Positions 18,026 through 30,480 of a DNA stretch of 64,000 nucleotides are shown piece by piece. The notes beneath the pieces are model-generated. The model made no database searches. It saw only the letters and a program-made list of their open reading frames with translations, and was not told the DNA's origin. Position 1 is the first letter of the stretch; each line of letters starts with the position of its first letter. Location of the stretch: contig NC_088715.1 in NCBI RefSeq assembly GCF_963576615.1, positions 49,392,007 through 49,456,006 on the forward strand, given 5' to 3'. The translations under genes were made by a program, and so were the position numbers. The stretch is from Watersipora subatra (Eukaryota > Bryozoa > Gymnolaemata > Cheilostomatida > Watersiporidae).

Positions 18026-20790
18026 AGCACACTCCAGTGCATCCAGTCTTTTGTTGTCTTCTCTCCAGCCCTCCTCCCTCCTTTTTTAAGTGTAGACATG
18101 CTTATCTGTGCCTTCAAATCACGAAAGATGTTAACTGTGAAATCAATAAATGGGTACAGATAAAAGTATCTCATACAGAATAAAATTTTGACATTTTCAC
18201 ATTTGCGGATGGCCTGGCACCGCAAAGCATGCTAAACCAACATCGCAATTTCGCATGAAGTGGAGTTCTGATGATCCAAAGCTGCTATTGAGAACAGTGA
18301 GATTCAGGCAAAACGAGGAAAGATTTCAATGCTATAAGACCATGTAAAGCAATCACTACTAATAGGATTAACACATAAGCTTTTTAGTGATGATTGTTTT
18401 AGACTTACGGCAAACGCTACACTTTGTGGCATTAATGGCCCCACACTGGCTCTTTATCTTGACAACTAGAAGTAAAAGCAAAAATGCAAATTCAAGTACA
18501 GCTTAATTTTATTTTGATGTGCTTAGGTGCTTTTCTTGTGAATTATAACAAATTGTTGGAAATATTGCAAAGAACTAAAAGGGCAGGGAGCTCACTTTAA
18601 AAAAATAGACCAGCTTACCACATGCATTGCATTTATTTTTAGATATATCTCCCGTGGTACCACAAATGCTATAATTTCTTTCCATAATGCTCCAAGCTAA
18701 AACACAGACAAAAGAACATCAGACAATAAAAGATGAGGTGGTGGTAGCATGATACCAGTAATATAAGTCATAACAAGGAGGCGCCCCAACAGTCTGACCG
18801 CTTCTCACATATTAAATGAGCTGTTAGATATGTTCATAAAACAAGCAACAAAATGAAAAGACATTGGAGAGTCTTTATTGCTTCAAGTCATATATTAGAT
18901 TTATGTGCGTGGTTCACTGAATATTCATGATGATAACTTTCTTTTTAATAAACTCAGCGTCGCTTCACATGGTACATGCCCAGCCTAGGAACCTGGTCTC
19001 CAGTCTCAAGAAAAAGTCGAAAATTTGTAAAGTTGAATAATTATGTACATGTACTAATTCATGTGCCATCTCTGCAAAGAAATCAGCCAAATCTGCAAAG
19101 GAGAAATCTGCAAAGGAGTCACCCGGATCACTCTCATTGTAAAGTTAAGGTATGGCTGAGTTCAAAATTTTCAATTACCAGTACAGTCATAGTAGGTAGT
19201 GATTATGAATTTTCAACCACAAGTGACCTTCAGCAAAGATGGTACAACCAACTCGCTAAATGAGTTTATGGATGTAGTTAATTAAGCCTGCGACCAACCA
19301 ATTCACTTGATTCTGTTGTACCTATGGGTACCTATACTGGGTCTTTATAAGGTGTGTGATTTGAGAAATGCATTTCAACTGAATTGTGATTGGATGGTTT
19401 TTAATCAGCAGGGTATGAAAACTAGGCTGTGAGTAAGACTAACGAGGTTGCTAGATAGTTTTCACGACCTTAAACTCATCGAATTGTGTTTGCTGTTCCT
19501 TATACGCGTGACCTGCCCTTCAACGTCACTAGTAGAAATAAAAACTCACTTGGCTCCTCAGTTCCTGATGAAACTCTAAGATCAATGACAAGAATCAAAT
19601 TAAAAAAAAGGAATGAAAAAGGCTTCCTCTTTGAATTACTACACAATAGCCCCACTTGGGAAATCTAGTAATAGAATGCGAATAATACAGTTTTACATCA
19701 AATTTTAAACACACAACATCATATTAAAAGCATTGGGTGCGTCCAAACATTACATATGCTGAATGGAGATAGTGCTTAGTAAGTTGAAGATTTGATGATA
19801 GGCATAACCCACTGTCCCAAAATGAAATTAAACCCATGTGTAATTGTTACTGACTGTAAACACAGAGAATGCAAAAAGCGGAATAGTTTTGCATTCCAAT
19901 CAATGGGAATCGCATGGGGTTTGTCCAAACATGTAGGGCAACTGAACATACTACCACCGGTAGGTTTAGATAAATAGTCTGTCTCTTTAATCCTCCATTC
20001 CGACATTGAATAGTTGAAAACATCTTGTTTGAGCATGAAACTCGAAACAACAACACAACACCTTTCAAAGCTAATGGAACATTCAAAGAAATGTCACAAA
20101 AGACTAGTTTTTTTGCTAATTGGTTCCTTGCTTAATGACAAATGCGGCATTGCGCAAGTTGGCCGACTATATAGCTCGACACTCGTGACGTTATATAATG
20201 ATGATATCACTAACATCCACTGTGAACATAAAGATCAGATGTAATACCTCGCCATCCAAGGATGGGATAAAGCTGCCTAAATCCAACAGACTTTTAAGGC
20301 TGAGAGATGGTAAGAAGTGCTGCAGGATTGAAGCACTTAGAAGAAAACTAAAGTTGAAGAAGGCTCTTCCCTCAACGTCAACAGGCCAAAGTCCATACTG
20401 GACCAGCTATTGAGGCTCCCGCCAAGAAGACCACGAACATGCTTTACAGACCATAACGTCTATTTTTTGGCTGGCCATCCCTGAAGAATTAGTTCAGTTT
20501 TTACAAACACTAAAAACATTAGCCTATTCTAGTACAACTAACCTAGAGTAGCCTATGTTAGTACAAGTAACTTAGGGTAGCCTATGTTAGTACAGCTAAC
20601 CTAGGGTAGCCGATACTAATACAGGTTACCTAGTGCAAATAGAGCGAACCTTTGCTAGTATAACTAATCAATTCAGTTGACAACATACCTTCAAAAGAAA
20701 TAATTCTAACCATCTCATATCTACCAGGTGGACAGAACACAGTTCCATTGCAGTCTGGGCAAACTTGATGAATGGCAGACTGACGATCAT
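18026..20790 (-). CDS. Partial spliced gene with repeated Cys pairs
   Basis: Four minus-strand exons join in phase: 20790-20689 (102 nt), 18696-18619 (78), 18465-18409 (57) and 18134-18026 (109), all with GT-AG borders (donors gtatgttg, gtaagctg, gtaagtct, gtgagttt; acceptors attttacag, ttttag, acttctag, tttcacag). The joined frame of about 115 codons has CPDC, FCPPG, ICGTTG, KCNAC, QCGAIN and KCSVC: repeated CxxC and CG pairs spaced like treble-clef or zinc-ribbon fingers. A basic segment (LKKGGRRAGEKTTKDW) follows. No start or stop is seen, so both ends are missing. A candidate upstream exon at 20912-21102 does not match in phase. Function unknown; the Cys pattern suggests zinc binding. Confidence 0.5.
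20517..20634. repeat. Minisatellite, 29-bp unit, four copies
   Basis: Unit like tagcctatgttagtacaact plus aacctaggg, in four consecutive degenerate copies. Confidence 0.85.
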
Positions 20791-20911
20791 CTGTAAAATT
20801 AAATGAAAAATGAAAAACATAATCGCCTTTCATTATCTTCTGAATTGGTTATCTATATGTTCGACATATTCTTTATCATCTTAAATAACGGAATAACACA
20901 GCTATGCTCAC

Positions 20912-21102
20912 CAACTCTCATTTTTTTGCACTCTCATTCCATTTGCAAACAATCTCCCAATCTCCTCTCTGTGTAGATCCCAATTCCCTTTCTGGGTCTG
21001 GATGTAAGTCTTTTTACGGTGTCTCAATGACTTCAGTGCGGTCAATATAGTTTTATCTACAATAGCACATTCGATAGTACAACCAGAGTACAACAAAAAC
21101 AA
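20912..21102 (-). other. Candidate coding exon
   Basis: An open stretch ending at a good donor (GAGTTG/gtgagc at 20912). Residues such as LTALKSLRHRKKTY and LHREEIGRLFANGMR look protein-like. The phase (2) does not fit the exon at 20790, so either an exon is missing between them or it belongs elsewhere. Confidence 0.3.
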
Positions 21103-21109
21103 AAGAGAT

Positions 21110-21209
21110 CAACTGGAATTTTATGCAAATCTGATCAAGGAGTTGAGAGACGATGAGGATTCAAGAAGACACATAAAATGCCTAAGAATATCACCTGAGA
21201 ACTTTGACT
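21110..21209 (+). pseudogene. PIF/Harbinger transposase scrap
   Basis: About 33 codons (FYANLIKELRDDEDSRR, then CLRISPENFD) resemble the conserved N-terminal block of Harbinger transposases (ELR..D...F..Y.RM....FD). It ends at a stop and no DDE core follows. It lies next to the MADF gene remnant, which fits the two-gene layout of PIF/Harbinger elements. Confidence 0.45.
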
Positions 21210-21723
21210 AAGAGGTGTGACTGCAGAGGCAGCAGGAATCAGAGACAGACTTGTGCAGTATCTTTCAAGCCCACAGGGCTCGGTCCCAAGGCAAGATGCC
21301 CATATTAACCAAAGGTAAACGAACCAATGTCAACCACTCTGCTCGGAACTCTACTAGTCATAGTTTGTTTTACGTTTTACAGAATTAACGGGGATTTGAT
21401 TTTTGATTTAAGATCAATGCTTTAAGTTCATGTAGATTAGAAATTTTAGTTCCAAATATTTTTTTCAACGCTATGTCCAAATGTATTTATTCTGATTGAT
21501 AAAATAAATTCTGATCGGCTAAACAAGATTGGCAAGTCAGCAAATATTATTTTTAGATTGTACAAAAATATCGAACTGATGAGAGATTCTGGATTGATTG
21601 TTCGCTCAAAAAAATTAATAAAAAATACACGCAGATAATATTATGATAAAAACACAGATAAGCAGGAATAAAATACAATATGTGTATTATGATGAAACAA
21701 ACAGAAAGATACTTGTAGCTAAT

Positions 21724-23152
21724 CTAGTGCCAGGAATCATCCCAGGAGGGCGACAACATCTCTGTGAACGTTGGTGTATCTCGTCTCTCGTTCGTGGGCC
21801 TGTCAGTACTCCGAGACGACACGGACGACATGGAGCTGGGAGGTCTGTCTGTGAGAGAGCTACTTGGTCGCGGGACAGGCTCTGTATACTCCAACTCAAA
21901 CAACATGTTATTAATTCTATTCTTGGCAACTGCGAATTGGTAGGGTGTGAGTCGCTCGAGTCCATGCACAATCGAGTCCGCAAACAGCTGACGTTCTGAT
22001 TTTGGGGCGGGTCTACTCAGTTCTCTGATCTGGTCATTTATGGACTCCAGCTTAATGTCTATGGAATGGTCTTCAATGATCTTTTTGCGCTTGATGCCTC
22101 GGGATGCCTTGGGATGCCTTTTTGCTCGTCTGTGGTTCAGTGGGTGGTAGTGTCGGTGGAGTTGGTGGGATAGCTGCTGGTGGTCGAGCAGGTGTAGACG
22201 CATGTGCATGGGCTTCAGCGGTTGGCCGGACGACCGGTGTGATGCATGCAGGAACTGGAGAAGATGGTCTAGCAGGTGACAATGGACAGGGTGCGCAGGC
22301 TTGTGAGGGAGGTGGTATGTTGGTGGAAAAAGTAGTTCTGAAAAAAAAACTGAAATGAATTATTTAATCTGTTCCACACACATACATAGATGTTTTCAAT
22401 TTTCTGGTAAAACTGCCAATGCCAACACCACAGCTATGAAGTCTAGTAGAATAAATTACTAGTAACTAACCAGTTAGTATTCCAACAAATCAGTATTTGT
22501 ATGCAAAAACATTTTAAAAGCCAACTTACGCCTGCTCTCGATGAGCTGTGAGTAGCCATTTAAAAAGTCGCCACCACTTCCACTGCGGCTCTTAGACTGC
22601 TGCTGCCCCACTTGCACAAGCTGCATCATACGCCCTTCTGTTGCTGTTAAAAGTGCCCCTAAGGTTGGTCCATTTCTTCATCGCCATATCGACTGCAAAC
22701 AAAGAACAAACTTAATTAACTTTATGTGTACATGTAGAGAGTAGCAGCAGTAGAATATGTGGAACAAGACAACATGACTGAGACTGAAGTAATTGATTGA
22801 TTGATACAATTGTTGAGATGATCTACTCTCTCTCAGATAAAAAAAAATTCAGTCCAAAACAAGCATGACCCGAAACCCAATGATATCAGTAGTACTAGCT
22901 ACCACACTACTAGCTAGCTACCAAACTACTAGCTAGCTACCAAACTACTAGCTAGCAACTACCTACTACTAGAAATAAATAAACATACCAGTAAACTGGA
23001 CTTTGGAAAAGCCTCTCCAATTCACTGACAATGTCCTTAAAATTGTTCAGTTTCACCCCTCTTGAGTCCTTATAGCCGTTCTCTCGTTTGCACCATAAAA
23101 CTTTTCTCTCCCTTACCAAGTCTATAAACAGTTCCAGAAGGTTGTCTCCCAT
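21724..23152 (-). pseudogene. MADF-BESS-type protein gene, three exons, frames broken
   Basis: Exon 1 (23152-22989) starts with ATG and encodes an MADF domain N-terminus (LFIDLVRERKVLWCKRENGY, then FKDIVSEL), ending at donor gtatgttta. Exon 2 (22692-22530) continues MADF (MAMKKWTNLRGTF) after acceptor gtttgcag but shifts frame before SKSRSGSGGDF. Exon 3 (22337-21724), after acceptor tttttttcag, is Pro-rich, then shifts frame into a BESS-like end (RQLFADSIVHGLERLTPYQ, NNMLFELEY). MADF-BESS proteins bind DNA and often accompany Harbinger transposases. The exon 1/2 phases do not match and there are at least two shifts, so I call it a pseudogene; missed small exons are an alternative. Confidence 0.65.
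22889..22972. repeat. Minisatellite, 19-bp unit
   Basis: ctagctagctaccaaacta repeated about four times with minor variants. Confidence 0.85.
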
Positions 23153-24039
23153 TTTAAACGCAAAATCAAATCTCTCTCTTCAAAACAGATGAAATCTTTC
23201 ACTCTTATTTTTTTCTGGATAGGCGCCAAAAAAAATGACATTCAACATTCAACTAACCTTTTCAACCGACCAATCAAACAACGATTCATAGGAATTTCTG
23301 ACGTTTCGTCCAATTCAGGATTCGTTCATCGTGCGCAACCAACGATGGACGAATTCGTCCGAATCGTTTCGTCCAAATTTCGCCGATTTCGTGAGAATTT
23401 TGTCTCGTGTGGCCCTACCTTAAGACAACACTCAAGTTACTTGAAATTAATCTAGATTTTGTCTGTTGTATGTGCTTCAATGATGAACCATGACACAATT
23501 TTCAGCTAAGTAGTTAAGTATTCTTTTAAGTGTTTATCATGAAGTTTATTTGAAGTGTGTCATTTGGTTGGTTTAGTTTTGTAATGTATAATACAAACGA
23601 TTACAATGCATTCATTGTTAAAGCTCTCTAAACAGCTCTATTGGCAAGCTGGCAGGTTCAAAGTTGGGGCACAGTGAGTATGGTTTTTGTGGTTCGTAAT
23701 AATTCATGCAAGTAAATGTGATGGTGTGAGCTTTAGAACCTCAAGTCATGTTTGCAACTGCATATTCAAATTCACAAAAACAATGCCTCTGAAAGAGAAA
23801 CCTTGTTATTTGACTAGAAATAATCACATAGAGTGAAATCCACAAAAAGAATCAGACAAGTCTAACAGAAATCGCGCTAGTTTTACGTAATAAAGTTTTG
23901 CGTAATTTTAAAGATAATACTTGAATTTTGCTTTTTGTTTGTAGAAGAAAATATAAAGTGATAAAAGTGCACAAGTTAGAAAATAAAGACAGTAGTGACA
24001 TAAAAATAGCTCCCAACGGCGCAACCTTAATAGGTTTTC
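23153..24039. other. No gene seen
   Basis: AT-rich with no supported gene. A plus-strand open stretch (23189-23455) covers sequence rich in ttcgtcc-like words (cgaattcgtccgaatcgtttcg) and has no protein motif. Confidence 0.5.
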
Positions 24040-25250
24040 ATTTTACTGTTAGGGTATTTTGTCAATAAAATGTATTTTCAAAATAACTAAGCAAACAATA
24101 CTTCAAAACCTAAATTATTTGTGAAAACAATCAGTAATACAGTAATTCGTAAAAGGTTTTTTAGTGTTTTATCAGGTTATTACATATATCGATTCATCTT
24201 ATAATTTTAGAATATTCATGTATTTGCCTATTTCACGTTAATAAACAACTCTTAATCTTAAAACGTTTTGAATAGCCTTTAAAATAAATGTCGGTAGTAG
24301 TTCCTTTGTATGTTGGAAGATTATTGATACGAATACAACTAGTCAACTGGTAACTTACTTCGACTTGACGGCTTGCTCTATAACATTCAGAGATTTTAGT
24401 ATCTCTTCACAGTGTGATACTAGTTTTTAGTTCAATAATGGAGTTTACTACCTCTTTTTTGCAACTTCCATCATTTGTCGAAGAGGATTGGATGACCCAA
24501 TGATACAATGTACTTTGGCTTCTCTAATAGAGCTTACGTAACTAGTTGGATCTTTAAATGATCAAACAATTTCTGTCAGTCACTGCTCAATGACAATTCT
24601 GTAGAACTCTTTAATGACTTCATCTTCTGTGTTTCATATCTGCTAGAGAAGTAGCACTTGTTCCACAAGACATCCAGTACAACAGTAGATAAAAAATTTT
24701 GTTGCCATGTAGCGGTTTTTTGCGCATTTGCTATCATCATCGAGTTCATGTGCTCCAGCTCGAGCTGAAAGTTTTCTTGCATCTATTTTTCAAAGCTTCT
24801 TGGTTAGACGTGCTCATCAAAACTTTGGTTCCAGATGTTCCTTTTTGCATGACTCCTCCGCAGATGGAGGGAGAGCATGACCAACCTAGTGTAAGGGCAC
24901 TGACAGATGGTACAACTAAACTGTCCACAATCTGTGCACTTAGTGGGCACGGTCGCAACGAAGGTGTCAGTGTACTTGTGTAAAGGCTGCAGATGGAATG
25001 ACAGAGATTTACACACTCATCACACACCTGGTAGCAAGAATATATGTAGCATTAGCCTTTTTATTATTTGTTAGTACCTAGAGTGCCAATCACTACGACG
25101 CCAGAGTAGCGAAAGACGAAGCCCAGACAGTCCTGCTCGTCACACACACAGCTACGTTTTTTCTGTTAGTCCACAGTCACTGCTCCCTGTCAGCCGCTAA
25201 GAAGTTAGCTCTGTGTTATCAACTCCCATATCAAGGAGGTTGGGATAAGA
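24040..25250. repeat. Repeat X, copy B (undivided)
   Basis: Matches 9567-9931 followed directly by 16196-16970, and so shows the site before the piggyBac insertion. It contains two overlapping minus-strand frames, 25027-24746 and 25016-24804; the second has CTDCGQFSCTICQC and HLRRSHAKRN, which resembles a Cys/His finger. Confidence 0.7.
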
Positions 25251-25582
25251 TATTTGATGTCGCTTCATAGATTTGTTGTAAGATCGTTATATTTGTGTAT
25301 CTTCTGTAGTGTAGGCCTATAGTAGTGTATGGATGTGTCTTGCTAATTAATGTAAGCATTTTTATTGCTTTACATCCAGAGCCCAACTGCCTCTATCTTT
25401 TAATTACAAATAAATTTCAGTAAAACACAAAGAGGTCAATTATTATAATAGTCGTGATATTTGCATTTTCTATTTATGTTCAGAATAACACGAAACAATA
25501 TGTCTTGTAAAAGATTTAAAAAACTATGCTAATAAATGTCATGGGCAATTAACTTATTAATAAGGCAACCTGACACCTTAAG

Positions 25583-26490
25583 ACCCTTTTTCGCTAAAAA
25601 TGGACATAGAGAGCTGAAATTTTGCACACTGTTTGGAAGCTAGGTACTTATTAACCACACAAAAAATCATTGTTTGATGCAGTAGTTTTAGAGATATGGC
25701 CATCAATAAAAAATTTTAAAGGTCTACCCATTCAGATTTTGTGAATCAGCTGCTACACCAAAATGCTTTTTCTTGGTGTCAAATTGAAGCTCGGAATGTG
25801 CTTCTAAAAGTCATCGAAACAGAATTTTGATATCGATTACAAAACTAATTTTTGAGCAAAAAAAATTATACCGATCGATATGACACAACTGCGACAGATG
25901 ATTTACAGAATAACAAGACGGGTAATGGTTTTAGCCAAAATCTGTTTCGACCACTTTTTTCTACACAAGATTTTAAATATGCAAGCAAAATCTCATGACA
26001 ATATATCATTTCTTCTTCTTTTTATCGTCTTGTGTAGCACCTGGAATCCCAGAAAAAGCCATTCTGAGAAAAACGACTTTGAAAGTCGGTCATCCAGTCT
26101 AAAGCCTCTTTTGGCTCAAAATGGACATAGAGAGCGGAAATTTTGCACACTGTTTAGAAGATAGGTACTTATTAACCACACAAAGAATCATTGTGTTTGA
26201 TGCAGTAGTTTTCAAGATTAACCACCTAAAAATCATTGTGTTTGATGCAGCAGTTTTAGAGATATGGCCATCAATAAAAAGTTTTAGAGCTCCACCCATT
26301 TAGATTTTGTGAATCAGCTGCTACACCAAAATGCTTGTTCTTGGTGTCAAATTGAAGCTCAGAATGTGCTTCTAAAAGTCATCGAAACAGAATTTTGATA
26401 TCGATTACAAAACTAATTTTTGAGCAAATAAAATGATACCGATCGATATGACAAAACTGCGACAGATGATTTACAGAATAACAAAAAGGT
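25583..26490. repeat. Direct repeat pair, about 350-bp unit
   Basis: 25583-25925 and 26098-26490 share long identical tracts (for example ctgctacaccaaaatgctt and attttgatatcgattacaaa). The second copy has an extra internal duplication of about 45 bp around 26170-26265 (atcattgtgtttgatgcag twice). No coding sequence. Confidence 0.85.
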
Positions 26491-26549
26491 ACTGATTTCA
26501 GGCAAGCAAGCAAAGTTTCTCAACTCTTTCTAGAGAATGTTCCCAACCA

Positions 26550-27135
26550 GCTGCAAGAGAAAGTCAACCTTACCAATCCTATCTTCAACTGCTTGTTTGT
26601 AGTTGCTGTTGACTTACTTCAGCAGTAAGCCAATTCGCTACTCAACCTTTTCAAGAGTATGAAACTGAGCCACTGTGAAAGAAAGTAAACCTTACCGATT
26701 CCCTCTTCAACTTCTGCTCTTTATGCCGCTGTCTCGGTTGCTCAGTAGTTCTGCGACATGCTGTTGACTTACTGCTACAAGCAATTGGCTTTTTCCTTGA
26801 ATCTTTCAAAAGGAAAAAGCTAATGACTTGCAGGAGAAAGTAAACTTTACCACGATCTTGACTTATTCTGTATTTACTGATGCTCCTCTTCAATCTCTGC
26901 TCATCTTGCATGCAACTATTTCTTCTTACCTACAACCAAACCAAAATATGTTTGCATTCTAAATACTTCTGTCTAACTACTATTGAATACTACTATGTAT
27001 AATACTCTAACTAGCATTTCGCTATACCTCTGAATTGGGCACCAAATCTTCCAGCCGCATAGGTTACCCCTTCTTTATGTCGCTGTCTTTGTTGTTCAGT
27101 AGTTCTGCGACGTACTGTCGACTTCCTCTGGCTGC
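26550..27135 (-). repeat. Repeated tail modules after the Mutator-like gene
   Basis: Three related modules near 27120-27065, 26765-26665 and 26620-26555. Each has SxKST, the first two followed by RRTTEQ..RQRHKE, and the last two ending at a donor-like ggtaaggttKactttc. A partner segment (DEDRLKRK at about 27165; DEQRLKRS at about 26895) also recurs. They look like duplicated 3' exons of the transposase gene. Confidence 0.6.
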
Positions 27136-28852
27136 TACTGACGATCTTTCTCTTCAATCTGTCCTCATCTTTGGCTTTTGCATGATGTAATGACTTCTCG
27201 CCTAAAAGCAAACCAAAATACTTTTGTACCCTAAATACTTCAGTTCTACCACCATTGAAGACCATCACAGCCATCGTCGCACCCACTGTCACAACACGTT
27301 TACCACACCACTGAGTCTTCGAGCAACGTCGCCAGATTTCTCCATTCAAGCATTCATTCGCATTCTGCGTAGTCACATTCGCACACCGCTCCAACAATCG
27401 CTCATCTGACAATCGCTCGTACACCGGCAAGATCATACTCAACATCGCATTCGGCAAGTCAGGTTTCGAAGGCAACATGCTGGGATTTTTAAAGCAGCAC
27501 CAGCTATCACGAGGGCAATAATCATGCTGCGGATGCGCGTCATCAGACGTGATGTGATACGGCGCGGCCAAAATTGCTTTTTTCATGGCTTCAATGTCGC
27601 CCGGATTCTGAGTAATGGCGTTGCGATAATAAAACTGCAAATCTCGCATCAAGGCTTCTGTAAGCTTGCCTTTACCGGAAATAGGCGTCGACGTCTTGCT
27701 ATAGGAAGCTTTGAGGTTGTTCAAGTGAGTCGTCAAACGCTTAGCAACATGATTTATACACTCTTCCTTCTTGACACTGACATCACCGTACACGTTCAGC
27801 CTACGCACCGCATCATACGCTACACTGTCACCATCACCAAGAAAAACAGTATATCATAAAGGCCCTGTTGTAGATCTCTGCCAGATGATCTTTGCTGCGT
27901 CTCTCTCCATAGCACCGCTCGAGCCGTCATGGTTCTTCTGGCAATCATCTTGGTGTTTCTTCCAGAACTCGTTGTAATCGCTGTCCTCTTTCTTTGGTCC
28001 TTTCTCACACACCTGGCAGTAGTTTGACATCACTTCAAAATCTACAACATATCCAGTAAGAACATCTATAGCAACAAATACACCATTGTGTGAACTATGT
28101 CCACGCTTCTGCCATGTACCGTCATAACTTACAGCTATATCTACAGTATCTACATTAACATCAGTCCTACGTTCCGCAAGCTTCAGGTGCTCTTCCTTTA
28201 CAATATTCCTAATGATTCTAAAGTGATCCTCTAAAGCTGTAGTGCATGCAGTAGCTAACTTATCTAACTTAGTGTAGTATGCACGAGAAGCAATAGGCTG
28301 AGGTATATTTAGATCTGCAATAAAACTACACGCCTGTTCGTATCCTACCCCGTTACTCTTACAGGAATAAACAAACCTATCATTGATATCGTAAGCCCTA
28401 CCATTTACCACACTCGGCGATGTGTGCTGCGACATAATCGTGGTCTCACAATCACGACAAACTACTTCAAATAAACTAGACATGCCATAGACATTAGCGC
28501 TCTCAACTAACCCTACATTCCTACTAGAACAGCCGTAACAAACTATACAAGATACTAAGCTATTTAAAAATTCCAAACTAACTACCCTATAGCTGCTTGC
28601 ACAGACATTGCTTGCGGCAGCATCACCAGAAGGAATGTCGGCACCAGCAAAGATAGGGTCGCTAGCAGAATACTTCCTGAATGTCTCCAGCTTGCGCTTG
28701 GACGCAGAAACTGGAACAGCAACATAATCTGTAGCAGCAGCAGAATCTGAAGCAGCAGCAGAATCTGCATCAGCACAAACTGAAGCATGAGATGTTGATG
28801 GTGCTGATGTAAGAAGATATGAGCTCGGCGGTGTTGTGGCAGCATCAATTTT
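27011..28852 (-). pseudogene. Mutator-like transposase with a single in-frame stop
   Basis: The frame opens after an acceptor (tatttgtag, 28852), runs through a Ser/Ala-rich leader (ADADSAAASDSAAA), then a Cys-rich start (CIVCYGC...CRDCETT) and the transposase core: VSYDGTWQKRGHSSHNGVF, DVLTGYVVDFEVMSNYC and FLGDGDSVAYDAV, with conserved acidic residues in YDGTW and DGDS. The rest includes VTTQNANECLNGEIW and the tail DEDRLKRK. One TGA at 27854-27856 interrupts an otherwise continuous frame, where CGA is the likely ancestral codon. It belongs to the Mutator-like transposase domain family found in invertebrates. A first exon near 29234-29313 is possible but its phase does not fit. Confidence 0.85.
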
Positions 28853-30239
28853 CTACAAATAAAAAATAATTTATGATGCTTAGGAATTATTGGTTACAGA
28901 TAATTATTTGCTGAGATTTCATATTTATCTTGGGTTCATATTCTGCGATGCATACAACATAAACAGCATACTGAAGCACCATAGCTAACTTTACCACTGA
29001 TAGAAGGGCTAATAGGAAATCCTCAACACGAATGCTTCGCAGCGAATAGCATAACACCAACTAGGTATTATGATACATGACCAACATTTTATAATTGATA
29101 CTGTTAAATTTTTTGGTTTAGCCTAATGAAATAAATAGAAGCTAAAAAGATATTTAGTAACTAATTAAAACTAGTCATAGCGACTAAAAATTGAATCGAA
29201 ATAAATCAAAAATAGCGAGACGATAATACTAACATCATCAGCAGTCTTTTTAGATTGAAAGAATCCTTTCTTTTCTTCTTGCCGTATGAACTGGGTGTAT
29301 ATCTCGTTGCCATCTTGTAATAATGTGAGAGTGAGTAATAAGTGAGTGAGAAGAGAGAGTGAATAATGTGTGAGAGTTTTCGAAACGCGTGTGGTTGAGT
29401 CTTCGGTCAGAGACAAAAGGAATGAGCTCAACAATGGCTTCGCAATGTTTACAATCGTTACTACGTCACCGCGGCATTTCATTGGTCAATTTCAATTATG
29501 CGTTGATTTCATTTGATAAGAAAAAAGCAGCTCCGACGCAAATCAAACCAGCAGGTTTTATTTGCTTCAAGGTTATCCTTTTGGCGGGAATAAAAAGGCT
29601 CTCACTCGTTATTGGTTGATTGAAAGTGAATATTATCAGTACGATTGAAAAGATCACGTGTTGAGCTTTCGCTTTGTATATAGATTTCAGTTGATATCGG
29701 CCGATAAGGAGCCATTTATTATGCAAATAAAGAGGTCGTAAGGGTTGCATTCTTGCGGTTTGATTTATTACAGGGTCGCAATAAAAGGCTCATTTGTATA
29801 GTTTACATTAGTTTCTGTCAATAAAAGCATACCTGTTGAAAGAGCACGTTCTACTGCTTACAGTGCTTCATAAATCTGCAATTTAGGAAAATTTGACAAA
29901 AATTCAAAATTTTTGTACATCATGGCCTCTAGTGTACATCATGGCTTCTAATGCATTTGTCACGTTGACCACACTTTGACAATCCCCAACCCGCCACATT
30001 TGAGCATAACTCAGGCAAGCCAACAGGAGAAACCCCGTCCAGCGGGCGAACCAACACTCCATCCCCCCCCCCCCCCAGCAAGTCACCAACAGCACCTCCC
30101 GTCACACAGGCACCCCATGTGATCAGTCCAAAGCGCCCATATGACTAATCCAAAGCAAGCCATTCAATCCCAGTATCAATGGACGACAGGTCGCTACCCT
30201 GCATGACTAGACAACTCATAACTTGAATCAAGGCTTAGG
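28853..30239. other. Mostly non-coding; possible first exon of the Mutator-like gene
   Basis: A minus-strand ATG at 29313 (MATRYTPSSYGKKKRKDSF) runs to a donor GAT/gttagt at 29234; the alternative frame over the same bases (EKKGFFQSKKTADD) joins the 28852 exon in phase but lacks a clear start. A C15 tract lies near 30063. No other gene is seen. Confidence 0.35.
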
Positions 30240-30480
30240 ACAAATCTGTCACAGTAAATTCAACTAATTATATCTTAATTACTTAGCCGCACGCATATTT
30301 TTAAACATTCATGCTGGCGAGCTAACCATACTACACAGCTCAGTATTCACATGCTTTTTCCTACTGCCTGTCCACAAGCTACTTTTTCTCTATGAAAAAC
30401 AAGATTTAGAAGTGTGTCCAATTCTACTAATATAAATGTTGACTACTTATGCAAACTAATAAATCGAGTACATTATAATA
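30240..30480. repeat. Repeat Y, copy 1
   Basis: Diverged direct match to 31815-32160 (shared cacagtaaattcaactaatt, ataaatgttgactac, caaactaataaatcgagtac). The right copy has about 100 extra bases. The pair flanks the BEL/Pao remnant, but the ends do not look like LTR termini. Confidence 0.7.

Noticed and set aside
28582-28848. Leu/Gln-rich minus-strand ORF upstream of the Mutator-like core
   Set aside because: It is the wrong frame of a GCT/CAG-rich leader; the frame continuous with the transposase gives a Ser/Ala-rich leader instead.
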